Shown: positions 41,968 to 51,187, numbered from the stretch's first letter. The stretch: 64,000 nt of DNA from Chachezhania sediminis (GCF_009765275.1 NZ_VOPH01000002.1:186001-250000), one strand, 5' to 3'. The notes: generated by a model from the letters alone, not told the origin. Made by a program: numbers and translations.

Positions 41968-42043
41968 TGGTGCCGCAGAAGGGACTCGAACCCCCGACCC
42001 CATCATTACGAATGACGTGCTCTACCAGCTGAGCTACTGCGGC
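41968..42043 (-). tRNA. tRNA-Thr (anticodon CGT)
   Basis: Read on the minus strand, the acceptor stem GCCGCAG pairs with CTGCGGC. The D arm GCTCAGCTGGTAGAGC, anticodon stem CGTCA/TGATG with loop TTCGTAA (anticodon CGT), variable loop, T arm with TTCGAGT and an encoded CCA end are all present. It is 76 nt including CCA and decodes ACG. tRNA genes are common integration sites; the toxin-antitoxin pair lies on its 3' side. Confidence 0.96.
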
Positions 42044-42122
42044 ATCTTCCGGTGACCGGCGGCGCTGGCGGCCGGTCCGGAGCCGGGGCGGTCCATGTCC
42101 GACAGACATTTCCGTACCCGGT

Positions 42123-42146
42123 GGGGCGGTCCTTTAGCACCGCCCC
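42123..42146 (-). terminator. Hairpin downstream of hemY
   Basis: GGGGCGGT and ACCGCCCC form a perfect 8-bp stem with an 8-nt loop, 34 bp beyond the hemY stop and upstream of tRNA-Thr. There is no T-run, so intrinsic termination is probable rather than shown. Confidence 0.4.
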
Positions 42147-42179
42147 GAGAGGGTGGAAACCCCCAATTTGTCACCCGGG

Positions 42180-43745
42180 TCAGCTGGACGCGGACCGGCG
42201 GGGTTCCTCGCCCGGCGGAACGTCTTCCGCCGTGGGCACGGTGTCGTCTTCGGCCGCAGGCTCCACCGGATCGGCAACCGACACGTCCACGTCTGCCATG
42301 GTCGGCGTGGACGCCGTTTCAGGGGCCGGATCGAACGGCACAGGCATGTCCTCGGCCGTGGCCGCGGGCCCGCCGACGATCAGCGGGATCAGGTGCGTAG
42401 CCGCCCCCGTGCCCGTCACCGGCGCCTTGGGCGTGGTCCAGGACAGCGTGTCGAAGCTTTCGCAGGACGAACAGACCGGCGCCCATTCGGCGTGGGCGGT
42501 ATGGCAGTTCTCGCAGACCCATTGCGGGCCGCGGGGCGCCTGCAGCGCGCGCGCCAGCCAGCCCTTCACGATGGTGTCCGATGCGCCCTCGCCCCGTTCG
42601 ATGGCGGCCATGAGGGTGTAGAAACGCGCATCCGGCGCCTCTTCCGCCAGGGGACCCAGCGCACGGCGGGCACCCGGGAAATCCTCGGCCGCGACATGCA
42701 GTTCGGCGTCGACCAGGCGGGTTTCGGGATTGTCCGGCTTGACCTTCAAAAGCGGCTGGAAGCGCTTCAGGCGGGCGGCGGGGGTTTCGGACGGTTCCAG
42801 TTCCGCGAAGGCGGCGGCCAGGTCCGGGTGGGGCGTGGTGTCCCAGGCCTTGCGGATCACCTTGGCGGCAGGCTTCGGCCGACCTTGCGCGTTCATCGCA
42901 CGGGCGGCAGCGACGGCGGCGGGGACAAAGTCCGGCGACAGTCGGTTCGCCTCGATCGCCTGGTCGCGGGCGGCCGGCGTCGTCTCGCCGTTCATCATCG
43001 CAGCCTCCGCCTGGCTGAGCGCCAGAACGGCGGTGCGTCGGGTATAGACGTCCTTGGGGATCGTGCCCGACTTCAGCTTGGCCGCCAGCGTGCCACGCGC
43101 GCCGGTCCAGTCGCCCGAGGTCGCCTGAAGACGCAGCAGGGTGTCCTGCACCTCGGCATTGCGGGGGCGCAGGGACTGGGCCTTCTGCGCAAGCTTCAGC
43201 GCGGTTTCCTTGTCCCCTTCGGCCAGTTTCTGGCGCAGGATGCCGCGGACACCGACGAAGCGGGTTTCGTCATGGGTGATCAGCGCCTTGTAGGCAGCGG
43301 TCGCGCGCGACCGATCGCCGGCCAGTTCCGCCGCCTGGGCCGACAGAAGGCCGGTCAGTTCCGGGCGTTGCAGCAGCTTTTCGGCGCGGGATGCCCTGCG
43401 CATCGCCTCGCGCCCTTCGCCGCCGGCCATGGCGATCATCGCCTCGGTAAGCGCCTTGTAGCCGCGGCGTTCGCGGCCGCGGTCGAAGAAGCGGGTGATC
43501 GCCGTTTCATCCCCGGCCAGGAAGCTGAGGAAGGCGAAAAGGAACGACACCACCTTCAGCAGGATCCACATGGCGAACAGCAGAACCAGCAGCGCGATCA
43601 CCGCCTGCAGGGGCTGCAGCGTGAATTCTGTCCCGGCCATGGTGATCTGCACACCGCCGGCGCTGTCCATCAGGTATTCCGCGCCCAGTGCCAGTCCCGC
43701 GATGATGGCGAGGAAGACGACGACCTTGATCAATGACCACAACAT
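42180..43745 (-). CDS. hemY: HemY-like TPR membrane protein with C-terminal zinc ribbon
   Basis: A 521-residue inner-membrane protein. Two N-terminal helices (SLIKVVVFLAIIAGLALGAEYL and AVIALLVLLFAMWILLKVVSFLFAFLSFL) with the HemY_N fold are followed by a tetratricopeptide-like helical array. Near residues 410-430 lies CENCHTAHAEWAPVCSSC, a C-x2-C-x11-C-x2-C zinc ribbon like that in LapB/YciM. The last 90 residues are acidic, Pro/Ala-rich and probably disordered. HemY-type proteins are linked to late haem synthesis, although direct enzymology is lacking. It forms a minus-strand run with mitofilin and hemD. Confidence 0.86.
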   Translation of the reverse strand: MLWSLIKVVVFLAIIAGLALGAEYLMDSAGGVQITMAGTEFTLQPLQAVIALLVLLFAMWILLKVVSFLFAFLSFLAGDETAITRFFDRGRERRGYKALTEAMIAMAGGEGREAMRRASRAEKLLQRPELTGLLSAQAAELAGDRSRATAAYKALITHDETRFVGVRGILRQKLAEGDKETALKLAQKAQSLRPRNAEVQDTLLRLQATSGDWTGARGTLAAKLKSGTIPKDVYTRRTAVLALSQAEAAMMNGETTPAARDQAIEANRLSPDFVPAAVAAARAMNAQGRPKPAAKVIRKAWDTTPHPDLAAAFAELEPSETPAARLKRFQPLLKVKPDNPETRLVDAELHVAAEDFPGARRALGPLAEEAPDARFYTLMAAIERGEGASDTIVKGWLARALQAPRGPQWVCENCHTAHAEWAPVCSSCESFDTLSWTTPKAPVTGTGAATHLIPLIVGGPAATAEDMPVPFDPAPETASTPTMADVDVSVADPVEPAAEDDTVPTAEDVPPGEEPRRSASS

Positions 43746-43758
43746 GGCGGCGGATCCT

Positions 43759-45423
43759 TCAGTTGGAGTTCAGGCTCTGCGCCAGCGACTCGTTGGCTTT
43801 CACGGCAGCGAGGCGGGTCTGCGCCGCGGACTCCCAGGATTTCATGGCGTCTTGCGCCGGTTCGGGCAGCGTGCCGATCATCGTCAGCGCCTGATCCAGA
43901 TCACCAGCCGACACGGCCTGCTGGACCCGGGACAGAACCGCATCGGGCCCGTCGCCCTGCCGCGGCGTGACCGAGCGCACCTGAAGCTGGCGTTCGAAGA
44001 AGCCCGCGATGCCGCCGGTCCCGTCCTTCTGTCCGGTCCGCACGGCAAAAAGCGCATCGCGCGCCGCGTCCGGGAAGGACGCACGCAGCTGCGCCAGCGT
44101 GGGCACGCCGTCCGCCGCCGGTCCCGACAGGGCGGCGGGCACGTCGATGCCGCCGTCCTTCAGCGAGGCGACAAGATCGGCATAGGGCGTACCATCGCCC
44201 AGCGCGGCCGCGATATTGCCCACGACGGCGCGCATCTCGGCCCGCTGGGCATCGGCGGCGGCCTTGGCTTCCAGTTCCTTGGCCTTCGCCTCGGCTGCCT
44301 TGGCCTCGTTGACCAGCGCCTCGATCTGGGCCTGCTGGGCCTCGGCCACTTCGGACAGCTGCTTCTGGCTGGCGGCAACCTGCTGGTCCAGCGTCGCCTG
44401 CTGCGCCTTGACGGAGTCCGTCAACTGGGCCAGTTCGGCCTTGAAGGTATCGGTCGCGGCCTTGGTGGCGGCATCTGCGTTCGGATATTGTTCGATGGTG
44501 GTGATCCGGTCCGCCAGCGGCCCGATCTTGGCAGAGAGATCGCCCACGGTGGTCTGCAGCGCTGACAGTTTCTGGGTCAGGTCGGTGACGCTGGTCTGCA
44601 CGGTCTCCAGACCGTCGGTCGCCGGTTCCGCAAGCTTGCCCTGCAGGGCGGCGAGGGTATCGGCCTGCTTGGCCAGGTCCGCCTTCAGCGCGGCAATTGC
44701 ATCCGCGGTCTGGGCCGAGTTCGTTTCCAGGTCCTTCTTCACCGAAGACGGCAGAACGGAGTCCAGAAGGCCGGTGCTGCCGGCGGCAAAGCCCAGGCCT
44801 GCGGCGACGACACCGCCAAGGAAGATCGGGAAGAAACCACCGCGGCGTTCGACCACGCGTTCGGGCGCGGGGGCCGTCGCCGCAGGTGCCGGCTCAGGCT
44901 CGGGCGCAGGTTCGTGGACGGGAAGGACGACACCCGCGGCCGTTGCGGCGGCCAGCGCATCGGGATCGTCGTTCGGTTCCGGCATGTCGCCTTCGGAATC
45001 GACCGGATCACTGTCTTCTTTTTCCAGCGCGGTGTCCTCGGGCTCGGTCGGGTCGGTGTCTGTCCCGTCCTCCTGCCCGCTGTCCGAGGTCGCGCCTTCG
45101 TCCAGCGCCGCGTCGGTCAGAGTGTCCGGATCTGCCAGGGGCAGGTCGCTTTCCGGTTCGACCGTCGTTTCGCCGGGTTCGGCCATCACGCCCCGGGGCT
45201 GGTCCTCCAGCGGCGCGGACGCGCTTTCCAGCGCTTCGGGGTCCGCGACGGGATCGGTGCCCGCCTCGAAACCGGCGTCGGTCGTGACCGGTTCTTCCGA
45301 CACTTCCGGCGTGCCGGTTTCCGGTTCGCTCTTGTCGATGCCCGTTTCGGTCACGGCGTCGGCGGGGGAATTCCCCTTGGTTGACCCATCGGTCGGCTGG
45401 TCGGAGGATTTCCTCTTGGCCAC
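43759..45423 (-). CDS. Mitofilin/Mic60-like membrane protein
   Basis: A 554-residue protein with a long acidic, low-complexity cytoplasmic N-terminus (about 1-205), one membrane segment (FFPIFLGGVVAAGLGFAAG) near 207-227, a long coiled coil (LETNSAQTADAIAALKADLAKQADTL to about residue 400) and a C-terminal mitofilin-type domain (FERQLQVRSVTPRQGDGPDAVLSRVQQAVSAGDLDQAL). This is the alphaproteobacterial homologue of mitochondrial Mic60, which shapes cristae-like membrane invaginations. The location beside hemY and hemD is the known conserved setting. No conserved gene symbol is established. Confidence 0.85.
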   Translation of the reverse strand: MAKRKSSDQPTDGSTKGNSPADAVTETGIDKSEPETGTPEVSEEPVTTDAGFEAGTDPVADPEALESASAPLEDQPRGVMAEPGETTVEPESDLPLADPDTLTDAALDEGATSDSGQEDGTDTDPTEPEDTALEKEDSDPVDSEGDMPEPNDDPDALAAATAAGVVLPVHEPAPEPEPAPAATAPAPERVVERRGGFFPIFLGGVVAAGLGFAAGSTGLLDSVLPSSVKKDLETNSAQTADAIAALKADLAKQADTLAALQGKLAEPATDGLETVQTSVTDLTQKLSALQTTVGDLSAKIGPLADRITTIEQYPNADAATKAATDTFKAELAQLTDSVKAQQATLDQQVAASQKQLSEVAEAQQAQIEALVNEAKAAEAKAKELEAKAAADAQRAEMRAVVGNIAAALGDGTPYADLVASLKDGGIDVPAALSGPAADGVPTLAQLRASFPDAARDALFAVRTGQKDGTGGIAGFFERQLQVRSVTPRQGDGPDAVLSRVQQAVSAGDLDQALTMIGTLPEPAQDAMKSWESAAQTRLAAVKANESLAQSLNSN

Positions 45424-45474
45424 GCGCTACCCCTTCGATTCTCAAATCGGACAGTCGATTTTCCGCAGTGCAGC

Positions 45475-46212
45475 TTAACCGTGCCCCCTTCCCCTCTCAA
45501 GCCGACAGACCTTAACCGCGACATTTTCAATCGCCTGGCGCATCGCATCTGCATCGGGGCGTTCGGCAATGGTCACCGAACGAGGGAACAGGCGGCGCGT
45601 CACATCCGCCACCGCACGGCTGAGCGCCACGATGTGAAGCGGCGCCTGCATTGCGCCGGACTGGATGAAAAGCTGTGCCGTCCGGGGGGAAAACAAGGGC
45701 ACCAGCACCGGCTGCATCCCGTTCAGCACCGCCATGGCCTGGGCCGACATCGGGCGCTTGCGCTGATCGTACAGCACCTGTTCGCGGGTGCGAAGACCCG
45801 CGGCCGACAGCCGCTGCGCCACCGACCCGCGGCTTTCGGCGCCCCGCAGATGGACCAGCGGCCCGGCGGGGCGGCGCTGAAGCAGGCTGCTGATCAGCGT
45901 TTCGGCATCGGTGCCGCGGCATTCGGCAGGCCATCCGGCGTCTTGCGCCGCAGCCGTGGTGGCCCGTCCGACGCAATAGGCCCGCAGCGTCCGGTTGCGG
46001 GACAGGATGGCGGCCGCCCCCACGCCGTTGGCGGAACTGAAGATCAGACCCTTGGCATTTCCGGGCTCGAACGGGTCGCCGGTAATGCATATCTCCAGTA
46101 GCGGCGACATGCAGACGTCCAGCGCCACCCTCACCCGTTGCGGCAGGCTCGCCGCAAAGCGAAGCGCTGCGGGCTCGGGCCGTGTCAAAAGCAGCACTGG
46201 GCGGTTAGTCAT
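45475..46212 (-). CDS. hemD: Uroporphyrinogen-III synthase
   Basis: A 245-residue protein of the HemD fold: [20 protein letters not shown] start, [40 protein letters not shown] and [12 protein letters not shown]. HemD sequences are poorly conserved, so the call rests on these segments and on synteny with hemY and tsaD. It closes the linear tetrapyrrole to uroporphyrinogen III in haem, and possibly bacteriochlorophyll, synthesis. The ATG at 46212 is chosen because [13 protein letters not shown] matches the family start. It is divergent from tsaD. Confidence 0.85.
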   Translation of the reverse strand: MTNRPVLLLTRPEPAALRFAASLPQRVRVALDVCMSPLLEICITGDPFEPGNAKGLIFSSANGVGAAAILSRNRTLRAYCVGRATTAAAQDAGWPAECRGTDAETLISSLLQRRPAGPLVHLRGAESRGSVAQRLSAAGLRTREQVLYDQRKRPMSAQAMAVLNGMQPVLVPLFSPRTAQLFIQSGAMQAPLHIVALSRAVADVTRRLFPRSVTIAERPDADAMRQAIENVAVKVCRLERGRGHG

Positions 46213-46312
46213 GTTCGGGTCTGGCGTCGGGACGTCGGGCAATTGTTTCGGTAGTTGGGGAATGTTACCTGCCCCAAGTCAACACGCAAAGCGGGAGCGC
46301 GCGATCAACGAG

Positions 46313-47431
46313 ATGAAGCCTGTCCTTACCATACTGGGGCTGGAAAGCAGCTGCGACGACACCGCGGCGGCGGTCGTGCGCCAGCATCCCGGCCGGCGGG
46401 CTGAAATCCTGTCGTCGGTCGTGGCCGGCCAGACCGACCTGCACGCGCCCTTTGGCGGCGTGGTCCCTGAACTGGCCGCCCGGGCGCATGCGGAAAAGCT
46501 GGACGGTTGCGTCGCTGCCGCGCTGGCCAAGGCCGGTCTGGGCGACGCCCCGGCCGAAGCGCTGCAGAAAGTCGATGCCATCGCCGTGACCGCAGGCCCC
46601 GGCCTGATCGGCGGCGTGCTGTCCGGCGTGATGTGCGCCAAGGGGCTGGCCATGGCGGCCGCGAAGCCGCTGATCGGCGTGAACCACCTCGCCGGACATG
46701 CCCTGACACCGCGGCTGACGGATGGCGCCGAATTCCCTTACCTGATGCTCCTCGTCTCGGGCGGGCATTGCCAGTTCCTTGTGGTCGAGGGCCCGGAACG
46801 CTTTCGCCGGCTGGGCGGCACCATCGACGACGCCCCCGGAGAGGCCTTCGACAAGGTCGCCCGCCTGCTGGGCCTGCCGCAACCCGGCGGCCCGTCGATC
46901 GAGGCCGAAGCGAAGATGGGCGATCCGAAACGTTTCAGGTTTCCCCGGCCGCTGCTGGACCGGGACGACTGCAACCTGTCCTTTTCCGGGCTGAAGACGG
47001 CGCTGCTGCGGCTGCGCGACCGGATCGTGGAAGAAAAGGGCGGGCTGACACGCGCCGACCGGGCCGACCTGTCGGCCGGGTTCCAGCAGGCTGTGGCCGA
47101 CGTTCTGGCCGCCAAGACCGCCCGCGCCCTGAAGATCTACATCGCCGAAAGCGCGCCCGCGCATCCGCTCGTCGCCGTGGCCGGCGGCGTGGCCGCGAAC
47201 CAGTCGATCCGCGCGGCACTTGAACAGGTGGCCGACGCGGCCGGGGCGCAATTCCTGGCGCCCCCGCTGCGGCTTTGTACCGACAACGCGGCGATGATCG
47301 CCTATGCGGGGATCGAGCGATTCAGGCTGGGGGGGCAGGACGGGCTTGACCTGGCCGCGCGTCCGCGCTGGCCCCTGGACAGCACCAGCCCGGCCCTTCT
47401 GGGCAGCGGCCGCAAGGGGGCCAAGGCATGA
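46313..47431 (+). CDS. tsaD: tRNA N6-threonylcarbamoyladenosine transferase TsaD
   Basis: A 372-residue Kae1-type ASKHA-fold enzyme that completes t6A37 on ANN-decoding tRNAs. [16 protein letters not shown] opens the protein, the iron ligands H125 and H129 are in [10 protein letters not shown], and [29 protein letters not shown] and [13 protein letters not shown] follow. The ATG was chosen as it begins the conserved first strand. The stop overlaps gpsA by 4 bp. Confidence 0.95.
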   Translation: MKPVLTILGLESSCDDTAAAVVRQHPGRRAEILSSVVAGQTDLHAPFGGVVPELAARAHAEKLDGCVAAALAKAGLGDAPAEALQKVDAIAVTAGPGLIGGVLSGVMCAKGLAMAAAKPLIGVNHLAGHALTPRLTDGAEFPYLMLLVSGGHCQFLVVEGPERFRRLGGTIDDAPGEAFDKVARLLGLPQPGGPSIEAEAKMGDPKRFRFPRPLLDRDDCNLSFSGLKTALLRLRDRIVEEKGGLTRADRADLSAGFQQAVADVLAAKTARALKIYIAESAPAHPLVAVAGGVAANQSIRAALEQVADAAGAQFLAPPLRLCTDNAAMIAYAGIERFRLGGQDGLDLAARPRWPLDSTSPALLGSGRKGAKA

Positions 47432-48399
47432 CCGGCATCGCCGTCCTGGGCGCTGGCGCCTTCGGCACCGCGCTGGCCATCGCGCTGGCAGAAAACGGCA
47501 CCGTCCACCTGTGTTCCCGCGATGCCGATCTGGTGGCCGAGATGCAGCAGACCCGCCGCAATCTGCGCAGCCTGCCCGGCGCGGTGCTGCCCGAAAACCT
47601 GATGCCCACCGCCAACCTGACCGCCGCACTGGCCACCGGCGGGCCGGTGCTGCTGTCCGTCCCGCTGCAACAGCTGCGCGGCCTGCTGGAACAGTACCGC
47701 AGCGTACTGGACGGTCGGATCCTTGTCGCCTGCTGCAAGGGAATGGAGCTGAAGACCGGCCTGGGCCCGGCCGGCGTGATCCACGATGTCCTGCCCGAAG
47801 CCTATGCCGCGCTGATGACCGGCCCGTCTTTCGCGGCCGACATCGCCATCGGCCTGCCCACCGCCCTGACGCTGGCCTGCGACGTGCCGGATCTGGGCGA
47901 ACGGCTGCAGCATGCGCTCTCGACCCCGACCTTGCGACTGTATCGCACGACGGACGTGGCCGGAGCGGAAATCGGCGGAGCCCTGAAAAACGTCATCGCC
48001 ATCGCCTGCGGTGCCGCTATCGGTGCGGGGCTTGGCGACAGCGCCCGCGCCGCCCTGATGACCCGCGGCTATGCCGAGATGCTGCGCCTGGCCGAAGCCC
48101 GCGGCGGAAGGGCGGAAACGCTGGCGGGCCTGTCCGGCCTGGGCGACCTGGCGCTGACCTGCACGTCGGACCTGTCGCGGAACTATCGCCTGGGCCGAAG
48201 CCTGGGCGCGGGAGAGAAGTTCGACCCCAAGGTCACCGTCGAAGGGGCGGCCACCGCCCGCGCGGTGGCCGCCATGGCGCAACCGCTGGACCTTCAGATG
48301 CCGATCACGCAAGGTGTGGTCGATCTTCTGGACGGCGGATCGGTCGAGGACGCGATGCAGACCCTGCTGGCCCGCCCCCTGAAGGAAGAACGAGACTGA
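47428..48399 (+). CDS. gpsA: NAD(P)-dependent glycerol-3-phosphate dehydrogenase
   Basis: A 323-residue enzyme making sn-glycerol-3-phosphate for phospholipids. Rossmann loop [15 protein letters not shown] (6-20), [30 protein letters not shown], the catalytic-lysine region [31 protein letters not shown] and the [19 protein letters not shown] motif are all present. The ATGA overlap with tsaD is a common rhodobacterial arrangement. Confidence 0.95.
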   Translation: MTGIAVLGAGAFGTALAIALAENGTVHLCSRDADLVAEMQQTRRNLRSLPGAVLPENLMPTANLTAALATGGPVLLSVPLQQLRGLLEQYRSVLDGRILVACCKGMELKTGLGPAGVIHDVLPEAYAALMTGPSFAADIAIGLPTALTLACDVPDLGERLQHALSTPTLRLYRTTDVAGAEIGGALKNVIAIACGAAIGAGLGDSARAALMTRGYAEMLRLAEARGGRAETLAGLSGLGDLALTCTSDLSRNYRLGRSLGAGEKFDPKVTVEGAATARAVAAMAQPLDLQMPITQGVVDLLDGGSVEDAMQTLLARPLKEERD

Positions 48400-48424
48400 T
48401 CCTTCACGCGAAAGGCGCTGCCTC

Positions 48425-48847
48425 ATGGCCTATTGGCTTTTCAAATCCGAACCCTCGACCTGGAGCTGGGACGACCAGGTCGCCAGAGGCAGTGCAGGCG
48501 AGGAATGGGACGGCGTCCGCAACTATCAGGCCCGCAACTTCATGCGCGAGATGAAGCTGGGCGACAAAGGCTTCTTCTATCATTCCCAGACGGAAAAGGC
48601 TGTCGTCGGCATCGTCGAGGTCGCAGCCCTGGCGCATCCCGACAGCAAGACCGACGATCCCCGCTGGGAATGCGTCGATATCCGCGCCGTCCGCCCCTTT
48701 GCGAAACCTGTCACGCTTGAGACGATCAAGGCAGACGAAGGCCTGGCCGAGATGGTATTGGTCAGGAATTCGCGCCTGTCGGTCCAGCCGGTGACCGAGG
48801 CCGAGTGGCGCGCGGTCTGCGCGCTGGGCAATACCGATCCGGACTAG
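48425..48847 (+). CDS. EVE (PUA-like) domain protein
   Basis: A 140-residue protein almost entirely of one EVE domain: WLFKSEPSTWSWDD, WDGVRNYQARNFMREMKLGDKGFFYHSQTEKAVVGIVEV, WECVDIRAVRPFAKPVTL and MVLVRNSRLSVQPVTEAEW. The fold reads modified bases in DNA or RNA (thymocyte nuclear protein 1 family). The physiological role in these bacteria is unproven. It is 25 bp after gpsA in the same transcript. Confidence 0.92.
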   Translation: MAYWLFKSEPSTWSWDDQVARGSAGEEWDGVRNYQARNFMREMKLGDKGFFYHSQTEKAVVGIVEVAALAHPDSKTDDPRWECVDIRAVRPFAKPVTLETIKADEGLAEMVLVRNSRLSVQPVTEAEWRAVCALGNTDPD

Positions 48848-48875
48848 GGCCGGACAGGCAACTGGGGGACAGGAA

Positions 48876-49286
48876 ATGTTTCACACCATCGTCGAGGTTG
48901 CAAACGTATTGGCGGCGACCGCCGCGGCTTTTGCACTGGGCACGGTCTGGTACGGCTGGCTTTCGAAGCAGTGGCTGAGGGCCACGGGCATTCCGGCGGG
49001 CGCCGATGGTCGGCCGGTCAAGGGCGGGTCGCCCATCGTCTTCGTCATCGGCTTCTTCCTGGAACTGCTGGTCGCCGGCATGATGCGTCACGTCTTTGCG
49101 ATGGCCGGGATCAACGGTCTTGGCCTGGGGATCCTTGCCGGTTTCGGCATCGGGCTGTTCTTCATCACGCCCTGGATCGCGATGACCAACCTTTATGCGA
49201 TGCGGCCGATCAAGCTGACTCTGATCGACGGCGGCTATGCCGTGATCTCGACTACGGTCATGGGCTTCATCCTGGCGCTGTTCTGA
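48876..49286 (+). CDS. DUF1761 membrane protein
   Basis: A 136-residue protein with four predicted membrane helices; ALGTVWYGWLSKQWL, ELLVAGMMRHV, FFITPWIAMTNLYAMRPIKLTLIDGGYAVISTTVMGFILALF fit DUF1761. The function is unknown. It is the last gene of the tsaD-gpsA-EVE run and is followed by a strong hairpin. Confidence 0.85.
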   Translation: MFHTIVEVANVLAATAAAFALGTVWYGWLSKQWLRATGIPAGADGRPVKGGSPIVFVIGFFLELLVAGMMRHVFAMAGINGLGLGILAGFGIGLFFITPWIAMTNLYAMRPIKLTLIDGGYAVISTTVMGFILALF

Positions 49287-49377
49287 AGACTGTTCGGCGG
49301 GACCACACGCCATGTCCGGCGCCGCATCCCGTCTGGATCGGCCCCGATGCCGCCGGTCCCGGCCCCGATGGGTTAAC

Positions 49378-49416
49378 GGGAGGATCCTGGGCCCGAGGGC
49401 CGATCAGGATCCTCCC
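49378..49416. terminator. Perfect 12-bp hairpin after the DUF1761 gene
   Basis: GGGAGGATCCTG (49378-49389) and CAGGATCCTCCC (49405-49416) pair perfectly across a 15-nt loop that itself contains GGCCC/GGGCC. It is 92 bp after the stop and has no T-run. Each arm carries a self-complementary GGATCC. It may terminate transcription or protect the 3' end of the mRNA. Confidence 0.45.
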
Positions 49417-49571
49417 CCTCACCCCACGTGGCCCCAAGGCGCACCACGTTTCGGGTATTCAAAAGGTCCCGACCGTTCTGGTCTCTGTTTTCTGGTTTAA
49501 CGCGAATTCCTCCCCCGGACAACGACCATGCCCGGGGCATTTGTCTTGAATTGCAGGTACTTGCGCGGGGC

Positions 49572-49914
49572 TCAGGCGTAGACCGACTCTTTGCCGAAAT
49601 GTTTCGTCAGCATCGTAGTATACGACGGCCCGGTACTTGTTCCGCTCCGAGGCGCCGTATGTCTCGACCACGCGGGCGATGGCGGCGTCCAGCTCCGGCC
49701 CATCGGGCAGGCCCAACTTCTTGATCAGGAAGTTTTTCTTGACGGTCTCCAACTCTCCCGGCTGGCTGGCGGCGACGGTGTTGGAATCGGCGTCATAGAT
49801 CGACGGTCCGCAGCCGATGGTGACCTTGGTCAGCAGGTCCATGTCCGGGACCATCCCGCATTTGTTCTTCAGATCGTCGGCATATCTCGCGATCAGATCG
49901 TCACGCTTGCCCAT
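49572..49914 (-). pseudogene. DUF2853-family gene with an apparent +1 frameshift near 49614
   Basis: The start MGKRDDLIARYADDLKNKCGMVPDMDLLTKVTIGCGPSIYDADSNTVAAS and RNKYRAVVYY are the DUF2853 family (small, about 110 residues). After YY the frame continues as non-family sequence to a stop at 49459. In the next frame the text resumes as MLTKHFGKESVYA and stop, the usual family ending. The switch is explained by one extra base (the C at 49614 on the plus strand). Either the gene is frameshifted, with a 151-residue read-through product, or a sequencing error is present. The function of DUF2853 is unknown. Confidence 0.75.
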
Positions 49915-50297
49915 TGGTCTCTCCTCTCTCACTGGCCTGTACGGCCACGGGGAAAGGGTAGACCCTTGCCGATGTCGCACAACCTTTAAGTGTCGTCTCT
50001 GCCAGTGCCGGTCGGGTCGCGCCAGCATGTCCGGCAGTCCCGGGCGGTAGACGCGAAGATCCGTCGACAGGACAGCCCGCGGCAACTCGGCCGGGCCACA
50101 GGCGCCAGGCCCTGCACCGGCCGAAAGACCATCAGTGCGGGCTTTCCCGGCCCACAAGAGGCTGCCATTCCCGGCCAGGCGTCGAATGTTCCCGCCGTAG
50201 CGGACGAAAAGCCCCCGTGACCGGGGCCCGCATTTCCCACAGGGTCGCCACCGACGGGTATCTGCAACACCAAGGTGGCGGGAAAGACCGGCAACGA
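49915..50297. other. Non-coding gap between the DUF2853 and PRC-barrel genes
   Basis: About 480 bp separate the two minus-strand genes. I see no credible gene in either strand. It holds the DUF2853 promoter side (a GGAGAG box precedes its ATG) and, at its far end, the strong hairpin listed separately. Confidence 0.5.
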
Positions 50298-50327
50298 AAA
50301 ACCCGCGCCGGGGGAGGCGCGGGTTTT
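50298..50327. terminator. Bidirectional terminator after the PRC-barrel gene
   Basis: AAAACCCGCGCC and GGCGCGGGTTTT form a perfect 12-bp stem with a 6-nt loop. It is flanked by A and T runs, so it terminates on either strand. It lies about 70 bp beyond the PRC-barrel gene stop. Confidence 0.8.
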
Positions 50328-50395
50328 CCCGTCCGGGGGACCGGACGAAGGGGCGGTCCCCCGGGCAGACCGGGCAGGACCGGGGAGAGGACCTG

Positions 50396-51187
50396 TTACG
50401 AGCCGCTCATCGTGTCCGGCTTGTCGGCGCCTGTGGCCGGCATCGTGGTGGTGCCGGTCATGACTTCGGCCATCGACAGGTCGTGGGGCAGGCCCTCGAC
50501 ACCGGCCTCGTCGAATTCCGGCTGCTCCATCAGGGCGTCCTTGGTCGTATCGAGCGTGAAAAAGGTACCGTCCTCGCTCAGCTTGAATTCGGACATCGGT
50601 AGGGCGACGGTGTATTCACCCAGGCCCAGGAAGCCACCAATGCCGATCACAGCCGACGGTGCACCGGCGGGAACGACGACATAGTCGATTTCGCCGATCG
50701 CCTTTTCTTCCGGGTCATAGACAACCATACCCACGACGTCGCCCACGGTCATCTGTTCGATGCTGGTGAACTCCCGCTCGCCCATCAGGGCGTCGCCGGC
50801 ATTGTCGGCCGCGTTCGCGATGTCGTCAGCCGTGTTGTCGGCCGCATTGGCGATGTCGTTCACGGTGTTCTCGGTCGCCTTCGCGGCGTCCTCTGCCGTG
50901 TTCTCGGCGGCGTTGGCGACGTCATCGACGGCATTGCCCGTGGCTTCGGCAGCATCCGAGGCCATGTTCTTGGCACCGTCAACGGCATTGCTCGCGGCAT
51001 CCTTGGCAGCCTGGACCGAATCCTCGACACGGGTTTCGGAATCGTTCACGCCGGGACTGACCTGCGCCGAAGCGGCCGGAGTTTCTGCATTCATTTCAGC
51101 ATCTTGCTGCACGGCCGTTCCCGCCAGGGCGGTGGTCGACAGCAGGGCGGCAACGGCGGTACCGGCGGCGATCTGTTTGAAGAGCAT
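50396..51187 (-). CDS. Exported PRC-barrel protein with 11-residue repeats
   Basis: A 263-residue protein. The signal peptide is MLFKQIAAGTAVAALLSTTALA with cleavage near residue 22. Residues about 56-132 are an Ala/Asp/Asn-rich, amphipathic region with 11-residue repeats (VDDVANAAENT, AEDAAKATENT, VNDIANAADNT, ADDIANAADNA), like LEA-type stress proteins. A PRC-barrel domain follows (SIEQMTVGDVVGMVVYDPEEKAIGEIDYVVV, to about 215), then an acidic tail. ATG 51187 has GAGGAAATC in front, so the ATG at 51199 was not used. It is probably periplasmic, binding to a membrane or protein surface under stress. The repeat part is the odd feature. Confidence 0.85.
   Translation of the reverse strand: MLFKQIAAGTAVAALLSTTALAGTAVQQDAEMNAETPAASAQVSPGVNDSETRVEDSVQAAKDAASNAVDGAKNMASDAAEATGNAVDDVANAAENTAEDAAKATENTVNDIANAADNTADDIANAADNAGDALMGEREFTSIEQMTVGDVVGMVVYDPEEKAIGEIDYVVVPAGAPSAVIGIGGFLGLGEYTVALPMSEFKLSEDGTFFTLDTTKDALMEQPEFDEAGVEGLPHDLSMAEVMTGTTTMPATGADKPDTMSGS

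Noticed and set aside
50217-50684. A 155-codon plus-strand ORF
   Set aside because: It spans the terminator and the antisense of the PRC-barrel gene and has no domain.
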